Below are positions 56,933 through 64,000 of a DNA stretch of 64,000 nucleotides, piece by piece (within the stretch, counting starts at the first letter, position 1; the number at the start of each line of letters is the position of its first letter). The notes below the pieces were generated by a model. The model had not been told where the DNA came from. It was given only the letters and a program-made list of their open reading frames with translations, and made no database searches. This DNA comes from Segatella baroniae B14. GTDB taxonomy: Bacteria; Bacteroidota; Bacteroidia; Bacteroidales; Bacteroidaceae. The position numbers and the translations under genes are program-made. The stretch spans positions 970,001 to 1,034,000 of the forward strand of contig NZ_CP091800.1 in NCBI RefSeq assembly GCF_022024235.1. The letters run 5' to 3'.

Positions 56933-56964
56933 CAACAGAAATAATATAAATATTAGATACTATC

Positions 56965-58308
56965 ATGTTATTATCAGCCAAGTTCGAAAATATATACTCG
57001 TTCAACGAGGAAACGCGTATCTTGTTCACGGCGAGCAAGAGCGACCAATTGCCGTTGCAAGTGTCACGTGCAGAGAAGCGAGATGATATATCTGTGCTCC
57101 GCATGGGCTTGATTTATGGTGCCAATGCTTCGGGTAAGTCGAACATCATAAAGTGTTTGGCTATCATCAAGGAGTTCGCCATGAATGGTTGGAGTAACCG
57201 AAAGTACAATTACTTCAAGATGACGGACACTCCACAAGAGCGTTCAAGCATTGAACTGGAGTTCAAGGTGGATGGTCAATTCTTTGCATACGGCATTGCC
57301 TTCTCGAAGGGAGGCTTGTTGGAAGAATGGCTGTATAAGACAGGCAGTCGTACTGATGCTATGATTTTCGAGCGCAAGCGTAATGGCGACGTTTGGGAGA
57401 ATACCATTGCCCCACAGTTCGTGAAGGGGGCAGACGATCAGTTCTTGAAGTTCCTGATTGATGGCACACCGACAAAAGGCACTTTCCTGAGTGAGTATAT
57501 CAAGCGTAACGGAAAGGGAATCGATGCCATCAAGTCGGCACGCAAGTGGTTCGAGAATTTGAACATCATCTTCCCAAATACGCACAGAACAGATTTCCCA
57601 TTTCGAGTAGTGGACGTCTCCCAATTTAAGAATGTGATGCGTGATTTGCTCAGCTATTTCGGCACAGGCATATCAGATCTTCGTCGTGTGGAGTCAAAAT
57701 CTGAGGAATTGGGCATTCCCGATGAAATCAGACAGAAAATTGAGGAAAGCCTTGACGGCAAGGATGAAAAGACTGGCGTAGTGATTCACAATGAGAGCCG
57801 CTTCATCTTTGCCGAGAAAGACGAGTCAAAGAACCTAAAGTGGTACGAATTGAAAACCATCCACAAGACAGAAGGCAGCGAGTCAGACTACATATTTGAG
57901 ATGTTCGAGGAGTCCGATGGAACGTCTCGCCTTTTCGATTTCATTCCTATGCTCATTGATATGCGTGCCAATGATGCCGTCTATGTGATTGATGAGGTCG
58001 ATAGGAGTCTGCATCCGATGTTGACTTTGAAACTGTTGGAGATGTATGACAGCTTACTCAGAAGCGATTCACAGATGCAGTTGATATGCACCACACACGA
58101 GTCCAATCTGCTTTCCACTGCCCCTATCCGCCAAGATGAGATATGGTTTGTGGAGAAAGACAAGAAGGGTGAAAGCCATCTGTCTTCGCTCTGTGAGTAC
58201 AAGCCGAGGGAGAATGTACAGAAGGGGTATCTGAACGGTCGATACGGAGCCATACCATTCTTTGGAGAACTGAACAATATTCATTGGAACAATGCGAAGC
58301 AGGAATAG
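56965..58308 (+). CDS. RloA/AbiLi-like AAA ATPase
   Basis: The 447-residue ATPase starts MLLSAKFENIYSF and has Walker A YGANASGKSN (about residues 51-60), a Walker B strand AVYVIDEVDRSLHP with catalytic Glu, and the switch His in CTTHESNLLS. This is the AAA_21-type ATPase that pairs with RloB in AbiL-like abortive-infection systems. The rloB-like gene begins 4 bp downstream. Base composition is richer in GC than the flanking genes, consistent with separate acquisition. Phage defence is expected from the family; the trigger and target are unknown. Confidence 0.85.
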   Translation: MLLSAKFENIYSFNEETRILFTASKSDQLPLQVSRAEKRDDISVLRMGLIYGANASGKSNIIKCLAIIKEFAMNGWSNRKYNYFKMTDTPQERSSIELEFKVDGQFFAYGIAFSKGGLLEEWLYKTGSRTDAMIFERKRNGDVWENTIAPQFVKGADDQFLKFLIDGTPTKGTFLSEYIKRNGKGIDAIKSARKWFENLNIIFPNTHRTDFPFRVVDVSQFKNVMRDLLSYFGTGISDLRRVESKSEELGIPDEIRQKIEESLDGKDEKTGVVIHNESRFIFAEKDESKNLKWYELKTIHKTEGSESDYIFEMFEESDGTSRLFDFIPMLIDMRANDAVYVIDEVDRSLHPMLTLKLLEMYDSLLRSDSQMQLICTTHESNLLSTAPIRQDEIWFVEKDKKGESHLSSLCEYKPRENVQKGYLNGRYGAIPFFGELNNIHWNNAKQE

Positions 58309-58312
58309 TTTA

Positions 58313-58954
58313 ATGCGCGAGCGTCAAGAGGCCTTCCGTGACGCTCGCCTAATAGTCATAGCCTCCGAGGGCAAGGACACGGAGCGAATATATTTCAAGG
58401 CATTGGCCAAAGAATATACCAATCCCCGTGTGCATGTACATATCTTGGAACGAAGTGAAGACGAGCAAAACAACTCCAGCCCAGAACATGTGTTGAAGCA
58501 GTTGAACGATTACAAGGAACAGTATGCACTAGAAGCTGACGATGAACTCTGGCTTGTCGTAGATAAAGACCGCTGGACAGAATCGATGCTTTCTCGTGTA
58601 GCTACAGAATGTTCGCAGAATGACTATATGCACATGGCATTGAGCAATCCTTGCATCGAACTTTGGTTGCTGTTGCATTTGGTAGATGCCACTTCATTGT
58701 CTCCTGAGGAGCAACAGCTATGGCTGGAGAACCGTCGAAATTCGAGAAGGACAGATCCATATCTAAAGACACGATTGCGTCAAAAGATGGGTTCTTACCA
58801 TGAGGCTGCATATGATGCTCAAATGCTGATTGCCCATGTTGAGGAAGCAATAGAACGAGCAAAAGCATTGGACAAGAATCCAGCAGACCGCTGGCCTCAG
58901 ACGCTCGGAACACGAGTGTATCTGTTGGCTGAGAGTGTGATGAATAGAAAGTGA
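58313..58954 (+). CDS. rloB: RloB/AbiLii-like protein
   Basis: The 213-residue protein matches the RloB family, with LIVIASEGKDTERIYFKAL at the N-terminus (TOPRIM-like Glu), LWLVVDKDRW (Asp-x-Asp pair) and the diagnostic SNPCIELWLLLHL. It is presumed to be the nuclease effector controlled by the RloA ATPase upstream. The start at 58313 leaves 4 bp after the ATPase stop; an in-frame ATG at 58292 would overlap it by 17 bp, and either is possible. All visible motifs are intact, unlike the neighbouring broken pair. Confidence 0.85.
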   Translation: MRERQEAFRDARLIVIASEGKDTERIYFKALAKEYTNPRVHVHILERSEDEQNNSSPEHVLKQLNDYKEQYALEADDELWLVVDKDRWTESMLSRVATECSQNDYMHMALSNPCIELWLLLHLVDATSLSPEEQQLWLENRRNSRRTDPYLKTRLRQKMGSYHEAAYDAQMLIAHVEEAIERAKALDKNPADRWPQTLGTRVYLLAESVMNRK

Positions 58955-59084
58955 TACAAAAGTTGACAGAGTGATTATAAACGATTGAAAACATAATGGT
59001 AATATATTTCGACCATAAAAAACGTCTAATTAACCGATTTCTCTGCTTTGGCGATATAAAGCTAAACAAAAGCTATTTCGGGCG

Positions 59085-59119
59085 GAAACTGCGATATTTT
59101 GCAAGTTTCCGCCCGAAAT
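59085..59119 (+). terminator. Terminator of the RloA/RloB operon
   Basis: A perfect 16-bp stem (59085-59100/59104-59119, GC-rich) has a short loop. The T-run is weak. The rest of 58955-59290 shows no gene I can name. A minus-strand frame at about 59172-59310, reading MPPASSAMQNLSLQEKMDFF, overlaps the remnant below and is of unknown origin. Confidence 0.65.
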
Positions 59120-59292
59120 ATGTAAGTATTCGATAATAGACGTACAAAAAATTGTTTAAAGCAACAGTTACTTATCTATTATTTCCACAGTCCAACCGAG
59201 GTGTAAAGAAATCCATCTTCTCTTGTAGTGAGAGATTCTGCATGGCACTAGAGGCTGGGGGCATAGGTGTAACAGACTTATGCTCCTTGTAC

Positions 59293-59604
59293 TTACAATA
59301 AAGGTGACATGTAAAGCGGAAGATAGGTGATACCATCCTCTACTTTATAGTCAGCTGCATGCAAAACAGTAGGAGTGGTCATATACTCTCCAAACTTATT
59401 CATACACTTCTTTAGGGAAGATAAAGTGTAGTTCTTGCCGCTTTTGACTTCTATCGGACGGATATTGTGACGATTGGTCACTTTGTCCTTTTGAAGCAAG
59501 AAATCTATTTCCATTCGTTCCTCGGCTTTTTCTGACGACTTACTGTAGAAAAAGAGCTTATTGCCGCTGGCTGTCAGCATCTGCTTCATAATGATGTCAT
59601 CCGC
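59293..59604 (-). pseudogene. DUF4143 (AAA_14-type ATPase) C-terminal remnant
   Basis: About 100 codons match the C-terminal DUF4143 half of the large AAA_14 ATPase family. They include MEIDFLLQK, RPIEVKSGKNYTLSSL (the conserved Glu-Val-Lys nuclease-like strand) and a final beta segment ITYLPLYM. The N-terminal ATPase of about 270 residues is missing. The remnant is joined directly to what looks like the original promoter region (59604-59655), so a large internal deletion is likely. Any short product would lack ATPase activity. Confidence 0.65.
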
Positions 59605-59655
59605 ACCTTTTTGAGATTTTACACGGTGCAAATATACACCTTTTTGAGATTTTTT
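59604..59655 (-). promoter_or_regulatory. Promoter region of the DUF4143 remnant, with a direct repeat
   Basis: On the minus strand the 17-bp unit AAAATCTCAAAAAGGTG occurs twice, offset by 34 bp (59604-59621 and 59638-59655 on the plus-strand coordinates). A -7 box TATATTTG (59629-59636) lies between them. The downstream copy marks the deletion junction. The DNA from 59656 to 59876 holds nothing recognisable. Confidence 0.5.
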
Positions 59656-59876
59656 TGCAAGAGTTTTGACGGAAAAGCATAAGATATTTGATTATTTTAA
59701 GTCAATTAGAGCAATAAGCAGACGGTAAAACTCAGCGCCTTAAGATTTACTGGCGGAAATATACAAAATACTGCAATCCCGCCAGACTATCGATTATAAA
59801 TCATAATCAAATTTATAACCGACATCCATAACGAAACACCTGATAAGACAGCGGCAAAACACTTATCTTTTCTCCC

Positions 59877-60452
59877 TTAATCCAATGGATCAGGTGTTTC
59901 TTCAAATTCATCTGATGTTTTATCCTCCTTCTGAGTGAATTCAAGAAAAGTCCTTAAGAATGCTCCCTCTTTGAAAAAATAATTAGGGTTTTCTTCTAGC
60001 TTTTCTTGCATATAATCAAAACCAAAGTTTGCATATTCCTCCATTTTTCGCATAAGTTCATCAACTACCTTGCGTTGAGAAATATCTCCCTTGTCCAATG
60101 CTATAAAATCAATATCAGTACGCGCAATTAAAGCTGCAAACATATATTCACGCAAACGAGGATATGATGTACGACCAAGACGTGACTCACCAGAACCCCA
60201 GTTAGAGATGGCCCAACCAAAATGTTTTCGTTTGGCCTTGTCCTCTACTAAAGGCTTAGTTTGGTTACTATATAAGCCTATAAAAAAAGCTAAAATAAAT
60301 ACTTCAAAACCAGCGCCATATATTTTCCCCCTTACCTCTTGATATTGGTTCACACCCTTACCATAGTCTGAAAAAACACTAATTACAGAGTCTTGATAGC
60401 GAACTTCCCAATTAGGATCACGTTTTAACCAAAGTTCATATAATGATTCCAT
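59877..60452 (-). CDS. 191-residue protein of unknown family, last gene of the helicase/ATPase operon
   Basis: The start codon lies 1 bp after the ATPase stop, so translation is coupled. The protein is soluble and mostly helical. A hydrophobic segment (FEVFILAFFIGLY, about residues 49-61) is followed by a basic stretch and the sequence GESRLGRTSYPRLREYMFAAL. A C-terminal helical part contains EYANFGFDYMQEKLEE and ends in an acidic tail. Its position after a DndD-like ATPase corresponds to dndE in phosphorothioation operons, but it is longer than the roughly 110 residues of DndE and I see no sequence similarity. The function is unknown. Confidence 0.75.
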   Translation of the reverse strand: MESLYELWLKRDPNWEVRYQDSVISVFSDYGKGVNQYQEVRGKIYGAGFEVFILAFFIGLYSNQTKPLVEDKAKRKHFGWAISNWGSGESRLGRTSYPRLREYMFAALIARTDIDFIALDKGDISQRKVVDELMRKMEEYANFGFDYMQEKLEENPNYFFKEGAFLRTFLEFTQKEDKTSDEFEETPDPLD

Positions 60453-60453
60453 A

Positions 60454-62622
60454 CTATTTGATCTTTTCTATTGTTGTACAAATTGTAGCCATATTCTTAT
60501 TATCAAAGCCATCTGCTTTTTTGATTCGATAGACAGAACAAGTTAGTTTTTCTATTTCAGAAAAGCGAATTTCTCCTTTTGTGATAAAGTCTTTTGTTAT
60601 AATAATACATTGCTTCTTAAGGTGATCTATCACATTATAAAAATTTTCCTCTTTGGAATCTCCAAAGGATGAAGTTGCCGCATCAAATACAAGAGGATAA
60701 TCTTCATCTCTTTTTTCTTGTGTAAAATCAGAAATAGCAAATAGCACAGAAATATACATAACTGTCAATTGAGAGCCTGAAGGCTTCTTTATTTCTGTAC
60801 CATTAGAACTATAAAGATGTATTTCTGTAGAATCGTCAGCAGTTTGGCTTAGACGTATTTCTCCATGGAAGTCTGTTGCGCTAAGTAACTCAAGATAGCT
60901 ATTAGCCTTATCTTCCATATCAGCAAGGAATCTTCGAAGATTTTCTTTTTTGGCAACAACAAATGCTTTGGATATTACTTCAAGAACACGATGAACATCT
61001 CGATATACCTTAACTTGAAAACTATCAGGATTGAGCTCATCCATCTGCTTTTTCAATCCTTCCATACGTGCTTGTAATTGTGTTAACTCGTTGGTCAGAT
61101 CTTTTAATCTTAATTCTGCTCTGTTTTTCTGCTCAAACAATCCTTTAATATCATTGAAGTCTTTTTCCAAAACCTCTTCAGATACATTCCCTGCTTGAAT
61201 GAGTAAGCGTGATTTCTCATCAATAGTATCCTGAATTTGTTTTTCCACCTCTTTTAATTCTAGATTTAGCCGTCCCACCAAATCCATTCTATCGTTTATT
61301 TCAATAATAAGTCCATTAATCTGAGACTCATTGCTACCACTAAGTGATAAACTTAAACTATGCAAAGACTCTATGTTATCTGAACAAAAAAGTTCCTTCT
61401 CCTCAATGGCTTTTTTCTGACTTTTTTTGGCAGCTTCTAATTCAACATGTTTTTTATATTCTTCAAGCTTCTGTAACATAAAATTATATGCGTCAGACCC
61501 TTCTTCCATTGGGCGACCACAAACTTTACAAATTCGGTCGTGTAGCATTTCTTCCATGGTTTCTTGATTAGGTAGATACCATGGAAGTTCAGGTGTTCCA
61601 TTAACTAATGCCCCTTGAATTTCCTTGACAGCTTCAACTTTACCTATTTCAATTGCCTTCTTTCGCTCATCTTCCTTCTCCAACTTTCTCTTTTCACGAC
61701 TGAGCGCAGAACACTTCTGTTTAAATTCTTGTAATACTTTAGGAAACGCACAAAGAATCCACATTTTGTCGAGAAGAGCATGATTGTAATCTACTAAACT
61801 TATCTTTGCTTTCAATTTTCTACTTCTTTCTTCTTTATTCTTCAATCGACTTTGAATGTCTTTGTATCTCTCTGATGCTTCCTGATTAGCTTCTAGATCT
61901 CCCAATCTTTTGGAATATATTTCCAAGGAGGTTGTCTTGTCTTTAATGTCTTGCTTCTTTGTTGAAATTTCTTCTCCAAGCCGGTTAATTTGAAGTTCCA
62001 ATGATTTTGCTTCACCCGAGACTTTCTTATCTGATTTCATTTCCTTTAGATAAGCAGCATTAGCTTTCTCCTTGAAAGATGTTGTATATTCAACAAGGTC
62101 ATCAAACTTTCTTATGTCTGAAAATTTATCTACTAAATCCTTCAGTGCAGCAGGATTATTAAAAACATTAAGTTCTGATTCTCCTTTAAACATACTAAAT
62201 CTTTGAATAAAGGCATCATAGCATCTATCTATAAGATTTTTACCGCTTACTTTAACACGTTCTGACCCAGATGTCTCATACCCAATATAATTAAGTGAGC
62301 CAATCCTGAAATTATTATCATCGGTACGTTCAACAGAGAAAGATTTTTCAACATACTTTTCTCCGTCATGTTCAAATAACATTGATACAGAAACTTCGTC
62401 CTTCTCACCTATATCTAACTTAGATTTTCGCATTTCAGACACGTGGTCTATATTGCCTTTGTCAATAGTTGTATTGAATAACCATTGCAAAGCTTCAAAA
62501 AACGTAGTCTTTCCATCACCATTATCTCCAAGAATAAGTGTAAGTCCATCCGAGAACTCAAACTTATTGTTATCTCCGTAATAACTACGGAAATTTTTGA
62601 TACAAATTTCCTTGATTATCAT
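60454..62622 (-). CDS. Rad50/DndD-like zinc-hook ATPase
   Basis: The 722-residue protein has an SMC/Rad50 architecture. Walker A GDNGDGKTT (K38) opens it, two long coiled coils flank a central zinc hook CKVCGRP (C365/C368), and a C-terminal ABC half follows with KPSGSQLTVMYIS in the signature-motif position and Walker B PLVFDAATSSFG (D647). The residue after the Walker B Asp is Ala, not the usual catalytic Glu. DndD-type ATPases also deviate there. The protein should dimerise on DNA through the hook. The ATG overlaps the upstream stop (ATGA). With the SF2 helicase it probably forms a DNA-sensing or DNA-processing defence module; that is inference. Confidence 0.82.
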   Translation of the reverse strand: MIIKEICIKNFRSYYGDNNKFEFSDGLTLILGDNGDGKTTFFEALQWLFNTTIDKGNIDHVSEMRKSKLDIGEKDEVSVSMLFEHDGEKYVEKSFSVERTDDNNFRIGSLNYIGYETSGSERVKVSGKNLIDRCYDAFIQRFSMFKGESELNVFNNPAALKDLVDKFSDIRKFDDLVEYTTSFKEKANAAYLKEMKSDKKVSGEAKSLELQINRLGEEISTKKQDIKDKTTSLEIYSKRLGDLEANQEASERYKDIQSRLKNKEERSRKLKAKISLVDYNHALLDKMWILCAFPKVLQEFKQKCSALSREKRKLEKEDERKKAIEIGKVEAVKEIQGALVNGTPELPWYLPNQETMEEMLHDRICKVCGRPMEEGSDAYNFMLQKLEEYKKHVELEAAKKSQKKAIEEKELFCSDNIESLHSLSLSLSGSNESQINGLIIEINDRMDLVGRLNLELKEVEKQIQDTIDEKSRLLIQAGNVSEEVLEKDFNDIKGLFEQKNRAELRLKDLTNELTQLQARMEGLKKQMDELNPDSFQVKVYRDVHRVLEVISKAFVVAKKENLRRFLADMEDKANSYLELLSATDFHGEIRLSQTADDSTEIHLYSSNGTEIKKPSGSQLTVMYISVLFAISDFTQEKRDEDYPLVFDAATSSFGDSKEENFYNVIDHLKKQCIIITKDFITKGEIRFSEIEKLTCSVYRIKKADGFDNKNMATICTTIEKIK

Positions 62623-62846
62623 ACGTTGTCGATTAAAAATTTATCTATTTCTTTCCAAAGTTCTTTATCAGAAGCACCTTCCCCTATTCTTTTAATAATC
62701 TGTGCAACTACATTAATTACATAATTATCAGAGTCTAAAGCCTGATCAATAGTACTGATATCAGATGGTGTATAACGTCCAAAACTCATCAGATTGCTAT
62801 CAGACAAGACTGCTTGCAGCATTTTGTTATCATTACTTCTTGCCAT
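62619..62846 (-). CDS. 75-residue linker-gene protein of unknown function
   Basis: This small acidic protein has no signal peptide, starts MARSNDNKMLQAVLSDSNLM and is predicted to be helical. It starts 2 bp after the helicase stop and overlaps the ATPase start by 4 bp, so the three are translated together. The conserved coupling argues that it is a real subunit, perhaps an adaptor or small regulatory factor. No family is recognised. Confidence 0.7.
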   Translation of the reverse strand: MARSNDNKMLQAVLSDSNLMSFGRYTPSDISTIDQALDSDNYVINVVAQIIKRIGEGASDKELWKEIDKFLIDNV

Positions 62847-62848
62847 AA

Positions 62849-64000
62849 TCAGAATAAATTTATGTTATAATATGATAAAATTTGGTTTAACTCATTATAT
62901 GTAAAGTCAGCATTTTCAGATAATACAGCAAAATCACGAACTCTTTTTAATTCACTCCTTAACAGATTACGTTCCATTTTATAGTTTTCTTGAGCTGAAT
63001 TTATTTTAGGAGCAACGACTAAATCATGTATGATAGCCATATGTTTATCTGGATGCTTTCTTAAGATACGTCCCCTTCGCTGGATGAACTGTCTTGGATT
63101 ACCTGTACTGGCACAAAAAATAGCCATTTCACTGCGAGGCACATCGACACCTTCATCAAGACATTTCATAGATGTCAATACTTCAATCTCACCATTTGCA
63201 TATTTTTCAAGGATTTTATTTCTTTCTTTAATTCCTGATACGAATTTTTTCACGGTTGTTGTTTTACTAACATTTTGCACAATACGGGTATATATATCTA
63301 TCAGATTTTCTGAATAATCATCATCTATTATACTATCAGTGCTGTCAAAAACATCAGCCATTTCATTGTCAGGGTTCGCCCCTTCAGGTACATAGACCAA
63401 GGTATATTTCAAGTTACCTTTTTCTGCAAATCTATCTTCAACAATCTGCCTAAATATTATTTCCTTTTCACGTGCTTTATGAACTATTCGTTTACGTTTA
63501 AGTAATAAACGCATTAATATATCATCACCTTTGGGGAATGAATCTTTTTCACTATTATAAAATTTAGCTAACTGAAGTGATATACGCATGTATTCTGCCA
63601 TTTCTTCCTCGTTAAGTTTCACTACATGAGGAAAATATTTGTATCTGCATAAATATCCTTTGTCAATAGCTTCTTGCATATTAAATTCAAAGGTATAGCT
63701 TTTTTCACAGCCGAAGAATTCCATAATAGCCCGATTTCCACTTTCGTCAAACTGGCGTTCTGGAGTTGCAGATAGTCCTATACGACGGGGGAATTTTATT
63801 CCACCCAATCTGTCCAATATTCTTCCGGCACCCATATTGTGTGCTTCATCTGCAATCAATAAAATTTGTCGTGTTGTGTTTCGATTGAAATCAATTAATT
63901 CTCTAAATATGCTTTCACGAGCAAAAGAGGCATATGTGGCAATAATTATGAATGAGGAATTGTCATCTTCAATCACAATACTTTCTTTGATTTTTATATT
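62849..64000 (-). CDS. SF2 DEAD/DEAH-type helicase, N-terminus outside window
   Basis: The frame is open to the right edge, so the N-terminal part, including Walker A, is missing from the window; 383 codons remain. Visible motifs in order are motif II ADEAH, motif III LSATPER, motif V CLDEGVDVP and motif VI QRRGRILR. The segment between the two RecA lobes contains YKYFPHVVKL, which recalls helicases of phosphorothioation-linked restriction systems (dnd_restrict type); this is a memory-based likeness. An N-terminal nuclease domain (for example PLD-like) may lie outside. It is the first visible gene of a leftward operon that continues upstream beyond the window. Confidence 0.88.
   Translation of the reverse strand, partial: NIKIKESIVIEDDNSSFIIIATYASFARESIFRELIDFNRNTTRQILLIADEAHNMGAGRILDRLGGIKFPRRIGLSATPERQFDESGNRAIMEFFGCEKSYTFEFNMQEAIDKGYLCRYKYFPHVVKLNEEEMAEYMRISLQLAKFYNSEKDSFPKGDDILMRLLLKRKRIVHKAREKEIIFRQIVEDRFAEKGNLKYTLVYVPEGANPDNEMADVFDSTDSIIDDDYSENLIDIYTRIVQNVSKTTTVKKFVSGIKERNKILEKYANGEIEVLTSMKCLDEGVDVPRSEMAIFCASTGNPRQFIQRRGRILRKHPDKHMAIIHDLVVAPKINSAQENYKMERNLLRSELKRVRDFAVLSENADFTYNELNQILSYYNINLF

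Noticed and set aside
58602..59069. 155-codon minus-strand frame opposite rloB
   Set aside because: It is antisense to a gene with clear RloB motifs and has no recognisable product.

Overview
The window looks like a chromosome segment of a Bacteroidota species, most likely Prevotellaceae (Prevotella/Segatella-like). Evidence: a 16S rRNA gene whose 3' end has the Bacteroidota form; promoters of the TTTG-N20-TAnnTTTG type (clear copies before the rRNA operon and at about 11.73, 37.63 and 52.39 kb); few Shine-Dalgarno sites; a Mfa/Fim-type lipoprotein fimbria locus; type IX secretion (T9SS) C-terminal signals; a SusR/HTCS-like regulator next to a pectin-degrading enzyme. Species cannot be fixed without comparing the 16S sequence.

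Layout. 0-2 kb: 16S rRNA gene, leader and promoter, transcribed leftward. 2.7-12.3 kb: housekeeping and ion genes: a compact copper-type P-ATPase, a DUF1846 protein, a PiT phosphate transporter with a PhoU-like tail divergent from a PhoB/PhoR-like two-component pair, a ZIP metal transporter and a small lipoprotein. 13-30.1 kb: a five-gene fimbria-like operon (fimbrilin-like lipoprotein, FimB/Mfa2-like anchor, accessory lipoprotein, a 4128-residue T9SS beta-helix protein with seven modules, a DUF5106 thioredoxin-fold protein). 30.1-37.5 kb: coiled-coil lipoprotein, greA, porin-like barrel, an FtsZ placed outside a cell-division cluster, tRNA-Trp, mgsA, ammonium transporter. 37.6-44.5 kb: pectin locus with a membrane one-piece sensor/AraC regulator and a fused SGNH acetylesterase/pectin methylesterase. 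44.7-45.2 kb: candidate small RNA and a nitroreductase remnant. 45.4-54.4 kb: mixed membrane, phosphoesterase, DeoR, ribB, thioredoxin and serB genes, interrupted at 48.7-51.5 kb by a very AT-rich cluster of small lipoproteins and membrane proteins and a transposase scrap.

54.5-64 kb is an accessory, defence-like island. It has a broken ATPase/nuclease pair (ATPase intact, nuclease internally deleted), flanked by a 67-69 bp direct repeat whose hairpin is flipped between copies; an intact RloA/RloB (AbiL-like) pair; a DUF4143 ATPase remnant; and a tightly coupled leftward operon running off the right edge: SF2 helicase, 75-residue protein, Rad50/DndD-like zinc-hook ATPase, 191-residue protein of unknown family. 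This last operon is the best candidate here for a poorly described system. The giant fimbria-linked beta-helix protein is the most striking single gene.

All domain calls come from reading motifs by eye; no database search was possible.
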